64,000 nucleotides of DNA from Homarus americanus (lineage: Eukaryota > Arthropoda > Malacostraca > Decapoda > Nephropidae). Position 1 is the stretch's first letter, and each line of letters opens with the position of its first letter. Where the stretch lies: positions 4,940,045 to 5,004,044 of the forward strand of contig NW_024724368.1 in the NCBI RefSeq assembly GCF_018991925.1, read 5' to 3'. Made by a program: the position numbers and the translations under genes. The notes beneath the pieces are model-generated. The model had not been told where the DNA came from. It was given only the letters and a program-made list of their open reading frames with translations, and did no database searches. Positions 11,110 to 20,995 of the stretch are shown here, piece by piece.

Positions 11110-11335
11110 ATTTGTGTCAGGCTGTGATCAGAGATTTAACAACCCTAGAAAATTTAAAGTTGGAATACAGAACGACTAAGATGAATCCTAAGCTATAATA
11201 TCTCTATTATCCAAGTAGACTGAAGGATCCTCAAGACTAACAACCCTTCTGACAAGACACGATAGGACAGATCACTTAGATATCTTGACGGGGTTGAAAA
11301 ATGTAAAAACAGGATTTTTCAGTTGATAGATTGAT

Positions 11336-11960
11336 ATGTTTATTGAGATAAAAAAAAAACATCTCAAAGGGAAGAAGTGACATAAGTCATCCCAGCCCAG
11401 GAATGTCCCTCTCAGGACTCACATAATACAGATATATCTCATATGATCAGTTACAGTACACAGTTATATTCTAGATGCAAAATTTCTATATTTTTTTAAT
11501 ATTTCATCTATTTTCCTATTTTTAAACATCCACTCTATTTGCTTGGAGACATTATTTATATGGGCATTTCTATATACATTAAGTAATGGGCATTCCAGTA
11601 TATAATGTGGCAGGGTATGGGATCTGGGTGTTCTACAAACTATACATTCTTTATCCTGTTCACTTCTCTCAGCTCCTAGTTCCCAATAATATTTATATCC
11701 TAATCTTAACCTCATATACACCGAATCCTTCCACCTGCTCCTATCTTTCTCATATGTAAAATTTGTGTTCACGAGAACATGATGGTAATAGTTCATTGTT
11801 CCACTTTTATCATATATTTATTCCCTTTTAAATTATCTTCTATTAATTGTATTTTCCGTAATTTGCTCCTTAATTATTTCAAGGTTTTACTTCATATTAT
11901 GTCGATCTCGGCCTTTTTCGTGGCTCTTTTTGCTATTATATCTACTACTTAAATCTTTTC
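11336..11960 (-). mobile_element. Decayed 3' end of an RNase H-bearing LINE
   Basis: Reading on the minus strand, the order is: a short RNase H-like tail at about 11899-11946 (VDIIAKRATKKAEIDI, resembling the conserved ADxLAKRA end of LINE RNase H); a region with frameshifts and stops; the C-terminal ORF described separately at 11464-11796; then an untranslated stretch ending with AATAAA (11339-11344, reverse complement). This is the usual 3' layout of I/Jockey-superclade non-LTR retrotransposons in crustaceans (family knowledge plus inference). The 5' part, including reverse transcriptase, is absent, as expected for a 5'-truncated insertion. No clear target-site duplication was found. Confidence 0.72.
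11464..11796 (-). pseudogene. LINE ORF2 C-terminal fragment with zinc-knuckle
   Basis: A 110-codon open frame with non-repetitive composition. It has a basic RxRLRLGYKYYWELG segment near residues 28-40. A cysteine-histidine motif follows at about residues 51-69 (CIVC, 7 residues, H, then ILEC), fitting the C-terminal C-x2-C...H...C knuckle found after RNase H in many non-LTR retrotransposons. Upstream in the same frame is a stop, then degraded sequence with an RNase H-like remnant in another frame. The open frame is therefore a surviving fragment and not an intact gene. The methionine start is arbitrary. Family assignment is from motif recognition only. Confidence 0.72.
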
Positions 11961-12353
11961 AGTTCGTTTACATGTTCGTGTTTGCTGTTATACAGACACC
12001 TGACACTCGATATTTTCACTTACAACTTGGCGCTGACATCAATAGACAACAAAATATGAAAATAAGTAAAATACAGAGTTATTGTATTTAGTTTTATTGT
12101 ACTACATCATAAACTGCTATAAGAATACAGTATTGCATATGTATAGTATGAGCAGGTTTGTGAGGCGTGTGCTTCCTTGCTTGTTAGATACGAGATTCCA
12201 GGTTTTAGTACGTGATGTGCATTATAGCCACAACCTTGAAGAACCTTGCACACAGCACCACCAGCCTCGGGTTCCTTATAAACTGAGGAATCCCGTCCTC
12301 GTGTGTCAAAAATATGACGCTGACAGCTTCATGTTCCTAAATGGGGCTACGTA

Positions 12354-12355
<2 letters not shown>

Positions 12356-12391
<36 letters not shown>
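12356..12391. repeat. (GT)n microsatellite
   Basis: About 18 GT units. Confidence 0.97.
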
Positions 12392-12396
<5 letters not shown>

Positions 12397-12498
12397 TTTA
12401 CCTCTGCCGGATAAGTAATTAAAGTGATTGTCTCTCAAAAAATCTGACATCTTGTGGCTGTACATCGGGTCAGAATGTCGAAAATTGCAATGAAACTG

Positions 12499-12524
12499 TC
12501 TCTCTCTCTCTCTCTCTCTCTCTC
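12499..12524. repeat. (CT)n microsatellite
   Basis: About 13 CT units. Confidence 0.95.
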
Positions 12525-12699
12525 GCGTTGTGTTCGTTACCTTGCGCTACACGGAAGACATCACACTGTTACTTATTAGGACACGTTCACTTAGTGTCGT
12601 CCAGTATAGCAGAAGGCGACAGAGGAGAGCAGGTCGAACATTATTTACTTTAATATGTTTATATTTTACTGAGTTTGGCTCCACACTCATGACTGTTCG

Positions 12700-12840
12700 C
12701 CTCTCCCCTCTGAACCCGAACCCCGAGATTCGGACCCCTGAATCCTCCGAAACATTTATGGATAGAATAATGTATCAGTCTATTGATTCGGGTTTACGAT
12801 TCTGATGAATCTTTCGGGGTTCGTGGTTCAGGGAGAAAGG
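12700..12840. mobile_element. Palindromic MITE family, copy 1
   Basis: The left end, CTCTCCCCTCTGAACCCGAA then CCCCGAGATTCGGAC, is the inverted complement of the right end, GATGAATCTTTCGGGGTTCG then TGGTTCAGGGAG. The inner arms carry CCGAAACATTTATGGA and GATTCGGGTTTACGA. A second copy at 21533-21670 has the same order and length. The 91-codon open frame running through it (12530-12805) is therefore not a gene. The superfamily is unclear and no target-site duplication could be fixed. Confidence 0.8.
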
Positions 12841-13760
12841 CAAACGGATCTTGCGTAGTTGACTTTATCTCCTGCCCGTTGGTTTTTTGAAGGCCCTCGT
12901 GGTGCCACACATCAGGGCCAAGCAGGGACCACAGCTGGAATAAGGGTCAGCTGGTCTCAATCTATTCCAATAACAAATTTGTCGCCTCCATTACTTATAC
13001 ACCATCATCAATCTGGTTTAATGAAATTTTGGGTCGGGAACCTTTCACTCTTCTTAGTTTACATAAAGCTTCTGTGTACGAGACCTTCGGCGTCGGTCAG
13101 TGCGTCGTTGTGTTTACAGGCGATCTTTTGTGCACCGTCAGTAGGGATTATAAATAATATTCGCTTCTTATCACCTTACTAGCCGTTCGCGCGGTTGGTT
13201 GGAGGGAACCGTGAAATCTGTGATGTTTAGTTGGGTCACACTGGATAAAACCCTTCTCACGTGTGTCCGGGCAGAGGTTCTAACCCTTGATATAGTCGTG
13301 AGAGTTACACATCTCATCTTAACTTGTCGTATTTTTTTTTGGATTTGGTTTGATGGAGTCAGGTTGCTGTGACTGTAGAAATGATAATTGGTTGTTTTGG
13401 TTATTGCTGGAGGGGCGCAGCGATCGACCGATGACTCATACAGAGTGATAGTGCATTACATCACTCCTGTATGACTGTCAACATTATTATTAGTGTGATA
13501 AGTCGGTATTATGCTCTTGAGGACACAATACTAACACCAAAAAGCAAATATTTACTGAGACCCAACTAAGAGGAGGAGGAGTATTTAATCACTCAATTAC
13601 TCTATCACAGAAAAGATCCTCCCACGTGATATACGCAAGAAAACCTGAGTAAACATGTTGCTTAGGTGAACCATATCCTTCTCCATGAACCATCAAAGAA
13701 AACGAGTCTTAGTTTACACAGAAAATGAGTTAGTTTTCAGCAGACAGTATTGTTTATGGT
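12841..13760. other. Unique DNA, nothing recognised
   Basis: Mixed composition. The 107-codon plus open frame at 12859-13182 has non-repetitive composition but no recognisable domain or splice context, so I do not call it. Confidence 0.4.
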
Positions 13761-13862
13761 GGGGGTGTGGTGGTGGCTCTCCTCGCACTAATCATCACAC
13801 AACATGCCCTCACACATCACTCTCTTGACGCACCCTATAACCTTGGGTCATGCCAATTGGTC

Positions 13863-14215
13863 GAACCTCCTCATCTTCCCGCCCCTCACAACCTCCTCAT
13901 CTTCCCGCCCCCCTCACAACCTCCTCATCTTCCCCCCCCTCACAACCTCCCATCTTCCTCTCCTCATCTTCCGCCCCTCACAGCCTCTCATCTTCCCGTC
14001 CCCCAGCCTCCTCATCTTCCCGTCCCCTCACAGCCTCCTCATCTTCCCGCCCCTCACAACCTCCTCAGCCCCCTCACAACCTCCTCATCTTCCCGTCCCC
14101 TCACAGCCTCCTCATCTTCCCGTCTCCTCATCTTCCCGTCCCCTCACAGCCTCCTCATCTTCCCGTCCCCTCACAACCTCCTCATCTCCTCCCACCCAAA
14201 ACCTCGTCATCTTCC
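13863..14215. repeat. C/T-rich minisatellite (~26-bp unit)
   Basis: About 13 variant units of CTCCTCATCTTCCCG plus CCCCTCACAAC, some truncated or internally deleted. Three plus frames are open (126-169 codons) with P/S/H/L-rich repeats. These are array translations. Confidence 0.93.
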
Positions 14216-14229
14216 CCTCACAAGCTCTG

Positions 14230-15680
14230 AAAAACTGCACTGCAAGGTTAGTAATGATCAGGGCTCGTGAATGTGTTCCTCTCTCACCATTTACCTGTAA
14301 GCAAGTCAGTTAGCTCAGGTGTGTTGTTTACAAGAAGAAGTTTATATTAATTTATGTTGTTGTTTAGATCTGCAAGTGTACTGTTGATCTCTGTACCCGT
14401 CAAACACCCTCATGTATTAGTGTTACTTTATGCCTCTGGAGTCAGGTTTGATTTTGTGACCAATAATTATAATCAACGTGGGGTATAAAGTCTTTAGGTA
14501 TATATGTAAAGGAATTTATAAAGTCTGTTTGTGATATCTCTCTCTTGCTTCAACGGGTTTTGTCCCATCTCCCTATATAGTCTCGTTTCATCTTTTGTTT
14601 TATTGTATGTAGTTCATGTGTCTTATCTTCCGTCTGTCAGTATGTTGTTTCTACTTTATATTTCGTCTTTCGTCCTCTCGTCTCTCTCTGTCAGCATCCT
14701 CTTCTCTTGTCTTGTCTCGTGTTCCTCACCATTCTGTTCGTGTCTCTCATTTATCGTCCCTAACCGTCCCATCTTCCTACCCTTCTCTCACCTGTAGTTT
14801 GTGTGTCTGTATCTGTGTGTACGTCTGTGTGTGTGTGGCATAATATCAGGTAGGTTCGAAATGTCAAGCGTAGGCCCCTTAAAGGTTATGATCTTTTAAC
14901 ATAAGACGGTAGACCCCGCTAACCATTATTCAGCGCAGTATTATGGTTGCTTTTTCCTGTATTCGTCACGATTAAAACTTAATTATCACAGTCAAGAGCC
15001 GTCCCCGTCACCCACGGTCCCGGAGGCGTCTTGTTGTCTCTTAGTAGGAAGAAAAGGAAGGTGATCAGATGTGTTCTACCAAGTGATAACACTGATATAA
15101 ATAAACGCAGCGCCGCCCTGGTGAGCTGGTCTGACACTAACCATCAGCCACCACCAAGTACAGCATCTGGCGGGAAACACCGAACGCCCTTTACGATTGC
15201 TCTTGAAAATGTAGTAATACAGATTGTCTTAAATAAATTTTTTTAAGAGGAATGAGACAGTTTGTTTAGATGTATTTTTAGAATATAAAACCACTTGCGT
15301 GGATTCAAAGCTTTATTTATAACTCAGGTAAGATGCTGCATCCTTGTGACTATCGACGCACGTACCTTCAAGTATATGGGGCTGCTAAGTGCGTAGTTCG
15401 GTCCTGCCTGGATACTAACCAGTTTTGGGCCAAACAAATTATTGTCCAAAACTGTTGTCAGCATAGTTGGTTCCTACAGTCATGACGCAACAACACCTGC
15501 CCCACTTCGGGACTTCCCCGGGAATAAAAACAAGTATCATCCGAATTTGATGATTTTCTGGTAAATTACTTATAATCAGGAATAATATTAATACTGTAGA
15601 GGCTCTTATAGCACTACTAAAGCTGGTCATATATAACTTCTGGGTTAAGAATAAAGTTGAGTTGATGAGCTGTAAATGGT
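14230..15680. other. Mostly unique DNA
   Basis: Low-complexity TCTC/TCGT-rich DNA at 14530-14840, with no long perfect repeat. Otherwise unique sequence, including a CpG-containing patch near 15000-15190. None of the open frames (70-90 codons) shows a recognised motif. Confidence 0.4.
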
Positions 15681-15710
15681 GAGTAGATGGACTTATTCTC
15701 ATTGTTCCAG

Positions 15711-16126
15711 CATTCGAACATGAGTGGAGATGAGACTAGAGTACCATCTTCATCCAGAATTGTATCCCTGAACTCTGGTTTGTCTCAGATTTTAGGCAAC
15801 ATCACAAGTTTCTCAAGTCGACGAGACCCTACGAGCCTCTCCACAGAGCCAGAAATCATCTGTTTAGTGTATTACCTCATGAGAAGCTGTCTAACGTTAC
15901 TCAACAGCGAAGAACACAGAATGCAAAACTTCGATAGGACAAAAAAAAGTGAGGACGTCTCGCCCCGTGCGCAAAGCCACTTCCAACCTTCTCTGTGGCA
16001 GCCGAGCAGGATCACCCACGTTCACCCTCATCTCCTGGAGTCTCCTGAAGACGTTCACTTAACGCCGTCTCATCGTTCAGCCGCCAGAAGGATGATAAAG
16101 AAGCCGGTTCGAAAGACCGCCAGTCG
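15711..16126 (+). other. Weak candidate internal exon
   Basis: This stretch is open throughout in one frame (inside a 147-codon frame starting at 15687). It is preceded by a good acceptor-like sequence (TTATTCTCATTGTTCCAG, AG at 15709-15710) and followed by a GTAGGT donor at 16127. The peptide is non-repetitive and serine-rich, with a basic C-terminus (KKPVRKTASR). I recognise no domain. It lies in the least repetitive part of the window, 0.1 kb upstream of a CpG-rich block. Chance cannot be excluded. Confidence 0.22.
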
Positions 16127-16139
16127 GTAGGTGAACTTA

Positions 16140-16246
16140 TCCAACCTTTTGTCGAGTCTCAGGGTCTTGCTGGCGCGTAGTGGTGCGGCCTTTAGTTCCC
16201 TCCCAACCCGTCCGCCGTCCGCCGCCCATTTTGACGGTACAGTAAG
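16140..16246. promoter_or_regulatory. CpG-rich block, possible promoter or untranslated exon
   Basis: A GC- and CpG-rich segment (CCGTCCGCCGTCCGCCGCCC near 16208) in AT-rich surroundings. It ends at GGTACAGTAAGTG, whose GTAAGT at 16240 is a consensus splice donor. A second CpG-rich block at 16712-16780 contains CCGCCATTTTGAAG, whose complement (CAAAATGGCGG) resembles a YY1-type initiator element. Either could mark a transcription start, but nothing downstream confirms it. Confidence 0.2.
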
Positions 16247-16780
16247 TGTATTAAGACCAACAAGTTTTTTGGTGGATTATCTGTGTGATTCCTTCTAAAA
16301 CGACAACAAATGGCTGGATTCTGCCTGTTCGCAAGAAGTTGAGTGAGTTCCCCCTGATTGCCCAAGGCGGGTTAGAGCGGTGGTGCCATGACGGGGCGAT
16401 ACATCGTAAGCTTTGTTCTTCAGCCTCTGAGGCATCATCCTCTTTACTAACAAGAAGTATCGGTGCATTTTATGAATTTTTGTGCATCTTGTGCTTATGG
16501 GTAATAGCCTTAGTGCACCATTGTAAATAAAAAAACATAAGGAAAGTTAAGTATTGTTCGAAGTAATATTTTTTATTTCCTGCATCATGATAGTGATTTA
16601 TCATACGTACTACAGACATGCTTTGTGTTTTCTATGTTCTGCAGCTAACATATAAATACATTTTTTCATTTAAGTCTGTAAGCGTTATTATTTATTTTGT
16701 TTACATTGGGAAGTAATGACCTCGCCTCCCCTCGGCGCCTCTCTCCGCCATTTTGAAGTGAAGTGACTCGCCTCAAGTAG

Positions 16781-17813
16781 CCTCGTATAATTTTTATTAA
16801 TTTGACTTTTCTCTGGTTAAATGAGGCTTGAGTATGATGTTTTACAGTATTGTGTTAATGTTGATACAACAACTGGGTCTTAATTTGTGTATAATATTTA
16901 TTTTAAGGCTTTACTACAGTGGATGTGATGTTTGGTTGGTTTTATAAGGAGTTTGGTTTAGCGTTCCTTGTTGTGATACGTTTTTCATTTTCTTCTTTAT
17001 TTTCTTCATCGCCTACCTCTTTTATCTTTTCTTCTCTCGTTCTTTTTCTCATTTCTTTTTTTCTTTCTTCCTCGTTTCTTAAGAAAGTAAGTTTAGTAGG
17101 AGGTGTTCGTTGGGGAGGGATAAACGCATTGATTATGGAGTTCGTGAACTTTGTTGTGTTAAATGTAACGGATCTTTAGGTATGTTATTGAAGTGTATTT
17201 ATATCAACATCTAAAGGAAAGCCTATGATATGGTGGTTGAGCTCAGAGTTGGTAATACTGGTTTGCAGGGTCATCCCTAGGAGGGTGCGGGACTCGGGGC
17301 AACTCAGCCACTGCGGGGCCCCACACTAGTATCAGATTATGCGGTCAGAGGAACCCACCCCCACCAACCCCCATGGGACTGTCGCTATGGGTGGTAAGGT
17401 CACGGTTGCGATGGTGGCGTAAGCCGTCAGGTCAGATTAACCAGTCAACAGGTAATGTGTCCGAGGTCACTGGGTCTAGTGCTGGGCCTCGGGCGGTCAC
17501 CCCTGTTTACCCCCCCCCCCCCTCTAAAGAACGGGCCTGCTGGTTTGATAGCTTTAAAATAAATTATATTCTGAGTTTTTGTGTAATCTTGAGGACATCT
17601 TTACCGCGTGTTGGTATGTGAGCCCCACTGAGCCTTATGTTGTGTTCCTTCTTTTAGTTTATTGAAATTTCTTCGCTCGTTTAGATAAGTGTGAGGGTTT
17701 TAACGCAAGTGGTTCGCCCTGCTTCTGTCAGTCAGTATAGGTTGTCTGGAAACTCGCTTACACACACACTAATATTGTCAATAATGAAAAATTCAGACTC
17801 TTCTCTCGGGTAT
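16781..17813. other. Unique DNA around the tRNA pair
   Basis: AT-rich to 17220, then GC-richer with a run of 12 C near 17511-17522. No protein gene is recognised. Flanks the tRNA genes on their 3' side. Confidence 0.4.
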
Positions 17814-17818
17814 AAAAA
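17814..17818 (-). terminator. Pol III T-run terminator for the tRNA pair
   Basis: AAAAA on the plus strand reads TTTTT on the minus strand, 9 bp past the 3' end of tRNA-Ala(AGC). Runs of four or more T terminate RNA polymerase III (established knowledge). Confidence 0.7.
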
Positions 17819-17827
17819 TATAGAGCT

Positions 17828-17900
17828 TGGAGATGCGGGGTATCGATCCCCGTACCTCTCACATGCTAAGCGAGCGCTCTACCACTTGAGCTACATCCCC
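17828..17900 (-). tRNA. tRNA-Ala (anticodon AGC)
   Basis: A 73-nt cloverleaf can be folded without mismatches in the acceptor, anticodon and T stems. Acceptor GGGGATG pairs with CATCTCC with the G3:U70 wobble that identifies alanine tRNA; discriminator A73. D stem GCTC/GAGC; anticodon stem CTCGC/GTGAG; loop TTAGCAT with AGC at positions 34-36; variable AGGTA; T stem CGGGG/CCCCG. The T loop is ATCGATA instead of TTCGANN, a variant I recall from other arthropod Ala(AGC) genes, so it is probably functional. CCA is not encoded. It lies 13 bp downstream of tRNA-Ala(TGC) and 9 bp before a T5 terminator. It reads GCU by standard decoding, and GCC/GCA after A34 is deaminated to inosine. Confidence 0.96.
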
Positions 17901-17913
17901 CCAACTCGGCTCT

Positions 17914-17985
17914 TGGAGGTGCCGGGGATCGAACCCGGGGCCTTTCACATGCAAAGCGAACGCTCTACCACTGAGCCACACCCCC
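17914..17985 (-). tRNA. tRNA-Ala (anticodon TGC)
   Basis: A 72-nt cloverleaf. Acceptor GGGGGTG/CACCTCC has G3:U70 and discriminator A73. D arm GCTC-AGTGGTA-GAGC; anticodon stem TTCGC/GTGAA with loop TTTGCAT (TGC at 34-36); T arm CCGGG-TTCGATC-CCCGG. The internal promoter is canonical: A box TGGCTCAGTGG and B box GGTTCGATCCC. It encodes the alanine tRNA reading GCA/GCG. There is no T-run in the 13-bp spacer before the AGC gene, so transcripts may read through into it. Confidence 0.97.
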
Positions 17986-18267
17986 TCTTGATAACCAATT
18001 CGTCAGGGAGACTTTTAACAACACTGAAGACAGAACTTGAGAGGTGGGCAACTGGTATGGTTATAACATGAGGATGAACAAATGCACAACACTCAAGTTT
18101 ATTGTGTGCGGCCTGTGACGAATGTTTAGTACCTGGGGTTAATACAGAGGCCTGTGACAAATGTTTAGGAAGAAAGAATACCGCTACAGGAGACACGCAG
18201 AAAGAGAGGGAGAGTAAGGAAGGAGGGAGGGGAAGAATGATGATGATAGGCGTTGTCCATCCAGCCA

Positions 18268-18268
<1 letters not shown>
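17986..18268. other. 5' flank of the tRNA pair
   Basis: Upstream side of the minus-strand tRNA genes. It contains a diverged direct repeat, GCCTGTGACGAATGTTTAG near 18110 and GCCTGTGACAAATGTTTAG near 18150, about 40 bp apart. Nothing else was recognised. Confidence 0.45.
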
Positions 18269-18313
<45 letters not shown>

Positions 18314-18330
18314 ACACACGCGCGCGCGCG
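18269..18330. repeat. (CA)n/(CG)n microsatellite
   Basis: (CA)n with one TA interruption grades into CGCGCGCGCG at 18320-18329. Alternating purine-pyrimidine with a CG end is a classic Z-DNA-prone sequence. Confidence 0.96.
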
Positions 18331-18589
18331 TTACCAGGTGCCTCACGCGAGGTCAGGCGAGACTATTCATATACGTCCTGACAGTGGAGGTAAATTATGT
18401 TAACACGTATTAGACATATTGTGAAAGATTGTGAAAGCTATACACCCTGACATATGATCTGACAGTCCCGTGTATATATTACTGTGCCGGCCAGGAATTG
18501 ACTAAAACCCCACGTGTTAAACGGCCGTGACATGAACTATACGGATACAGAGGCTTTTGCATGTCTTCTCCTCAATCTAAATCAAAGTA

Positions 18590-18774
18590 AATGCTTATTT
18601 CACTTAAGGATTAACCACCTTAACGCTATTTTGGGGAGATAAGGCTAGGTGAGGTGAGGTTAGGATAGGATAACGTTAGATTACATTAGGTTAGGTTTAA
18701 GTTAGAATAGGATAGCGTTAGGTTGTTTAATATCCAGGTGAAATAATCTGGGGTGGAGATTCGTCAGGTGATCT
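18590..18774. mobile_element. TTAGG foldback element, complete copy
   Basis: The left inverted repeat ATGCTTATTTCACTTAAGG-ATTAACCACCTTAACGC is followed by ATTTTGGGGAG. A core of GGTTAGGATAGG-type units comes next. The right inverted repeat is GCGTTAGG...TTTAATATCCAGGTGAAATA, then GGGTGGAGATTCGTCAGGTGATC. The outermost left ~25 bp are diverged. Confidence 0.82.
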
Positions 18775-19600
18775 TTTAAGTAAATTTAACCTAACCTAAT
18801 ACAACACAGCCTGGGTGGGGGGGGGGGGCGGCTGAGAGGAGAAAGTATACCAGCTTATGCCATAATCAACTGACCAATTACCAAACGTCATGCCCGTAAA
18901 GACGTGGATTTTGTTTTTGTTGTTTTAGCTACCTGAAAAGCATTTACCTGGCATGTTCATATATATCCTGTACTTGGGTTGATGCGAGGTATATATGCAT
19001 GAACAGACGCCCCCAAAACAGGTATATATGAACTTTGCATAATAAAAATCGTTCTAGTTTGAGGTGTCATGTCCCCTCGTGTGAGCTGTTCTCTCCCTCC
19101 CTTAATATGGTCAAAGTAATCAAGAATATTTACACACTGTGGTAATGTGGTGAGCAGGCTCTCGCTACACGCTGCGCCACACCACACCACAAAAAATACA
19201 GTACACCACACCATCCTACAGCATACACTACACTACACCATACCACATCACACCAACACCAACGAGTATTCCATAGCACTGTATCTCGTACTCGTAACAG
19301 AAGGATGTAGACGACAGCTGGGCTGGGGGGTGTAATGTGCTGTTCCTTTAACAACCAGTGCTGCTCCTTTAACAACCAGTGCTGCTCACATAACAATCCA
19401 TACTGCTGTTATTTCTCCGTCTCGTGAAGTATATAGGTCATCAGCTTCTGTAGGGTTGATTACCGTGAGCAAATTTTTAGGGAGGAAGAGAGGGGGGGGG
19501 AGGAAGGTGCTGGGAGGTTCATTTTACGCTCTGTTGACAGCAGCAGCAGTGAGGGGATGCAGAAGGGGCGAGTGAGTCGGCATTGTTCGTTCATATTCTG
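18775..19600. other. Mixed DNA with small repeats
   Basis: A G-run of about 12 lies near 18817-18828. CACACCACACC-rich sequence covers 19180-19260. Three tandem 21-bp units (GTGCTGTTCCTTTAACAACCA and variants) occur at 19338-19400. No gene recognised. Confidence 0.45.
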
Positions 19601-19639
19601 GGCCAGCTACCACTGAGCCAGTCACTGCTGGTCAGTCAC

Positions 19640-19788
19640 TGCTGGTCACCGCTATCTGTACCAGTTAGTATACTTGACCAGTCGCCACCGTGTACCACTT
19701 AGTATATTAGGCCATTCACCACCATGTACCAGTTATTATTATTATTATTATTATTTATATTTTTATTGATTATTATTATTATTATATA

Positions 19789-19826
<38 letters not shown>

Positions 19827-19995
19827 TATTATTATTATTTATTATTATTATTATTATTAAATTTTCTTCCCCCAGGCCCCTATGTGGGTCAGTGGCCTAT
19901 GCCCGGGTAGGCTAATCCCTGGTTAAAAAAGAAAAAAAAAGTCACCACCTCCTGTACCAGTTAATATACTAGACCAGTCACCATTACACCAGTCA
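19640..19995. repeat. ~34-bp tandem array interrupted by an insertion
   Basis: Units of TGTACCAGTTAGTATACTTG plus ACCAGTCGCCACC occur at about 19656-19735. The array resumes at 19942 with GTCACCACC and another TGTACCAGTTAATATAC unit. The intervening sequence is the retroposon fragment at 19736-19941. Confidence 0.75.
19736..19941 (-). mobile_element. Retroposon fragment with (AAT)n tail
   Basis: Read on the minus strand, this has a T-rich start, then ACCAGGGATTAGCCTACCCG and a GGCCTGGGGGAAG body of about 55 bp. It ends in a long (AAT)n tract, seen on plus as (TTA)n at 19736-19860. A short body plus microsatellite tail inside an otherwise regular tandem array suggests a 3' end of a SINE or LINE with an AAT tail (inference). 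Poly-L/I/Y open frames over the tract are artefacts. Confidence 0.5.
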
Positions 19996-20371
19996 ATTAG
20001 CTCCACTTTTCTTGCATCTATATTTTACGTCACAGAAACTTTTATAAATATTGAATGTTGTGTCAGGAAAATATATAAAAGCTGTTTTCTTTCTTTCTTT
20101 CTGTAGTTTCTCTCCGTCTCACGGCGTATTTTCTGTCACTTTTATCTCTCCTTTAAAATTAGTATAAATCACAGAAACTAAAATTCAATCGACAATATTT
20201 CCTAACAATGGAGGTGCCGCCCGGGGCCTTGACACAGTATACGTGTGTTATAACCAATGTTGCCATAATAAAAACAACAACAAAACACCTGGGACTAATT
20301 AACCCACTATTACCTGAGCGTGTCGTGAGGTGTGAGGAAGGGGGGGGGCGTGAGGTGAGAGGGCGAGGTGA

Positions 20372-20475
20372 GGTGTGTGAGATAGGTGAGGTGTGATAGG
20401 GAGGTGTGAGGGCCAGGTGAGGTGTGATAGGGAGGTGTGAGGGCCAGGTGAGGTGTGATAGGGTGGTATGAGGAG
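20372..20475. repeat. 31-bp minisatellite
   Basis: About three copies of GTGTGATAGGGAGGTGTG plus AGGGCCAGGTGAG. Confidence 0.88.
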
Positions 20476-20995
20476 CAGGTAAAAACAGGGGAAGAAAAGA
20501 TAAAAGGAGACAGGGGATAGGGTTGAGGGATAGAGAGACAGGAGAGAGGATAAAGAGATAGAGAAACAGACAGAAAGGGAGAGGATAGAGAGACAGGAGA
20601 TAGGATTGAGGAATAGACAGACAGAAGGGAAGAGGTTAAAAAGACAGCAGACAGAAGTGGAAAAGATAAAGAGACAGATAGACAAATATAATAAGACAGG
20701 ATTAACCTAAAAGATAAAGTGTAAAAGTAATAACAAGAAGAAGGGAATAAATGACACGGAAATATTATGTATGAGAGGTGGAAGGTGACGGAGATATAGG
20801 CAGTGACATACAGACCAAGAGAGAGAGAGAGAGAAGGGGGGGGGGGAGAGAAAGAGTATGAAAGAAAAGGTCAGATTGAAGAAGGAAGCAAAGAGGGGTA
20901 AAAGGTGAAGGATAGGAAGGAAGAGAGAGAGAGAGAGAGAAGGAGGAGGTATGATAATAGCAGAGAGAGAGAGAATTAAACGGAAGATAAATATG
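20476..20995. repeat. Purine-rich low-complexity tract
   Basis: A degenerate GAGA/GACA/GATA-rich plus strand with (GA)n at 20818-20835 and 20925-20941 and a G-run at 20837-20846. The S/L/F-rich minus open frames (124-128 codons) are its translations. Confidence 0.85.

Noticed and set aside
12530..12805. 91-codon open frame
   Set aside because: More than a third of it lies within the palindromic MITE at 12700-12840, and the rest has no recognised motif.
16105..16120. GGTTCGAA, possible tRNA B box
   Set aside because: The flanking bases do not complete a B box, no A box lies 30-60 bp upstream, and no cloverleaf can be drawn.
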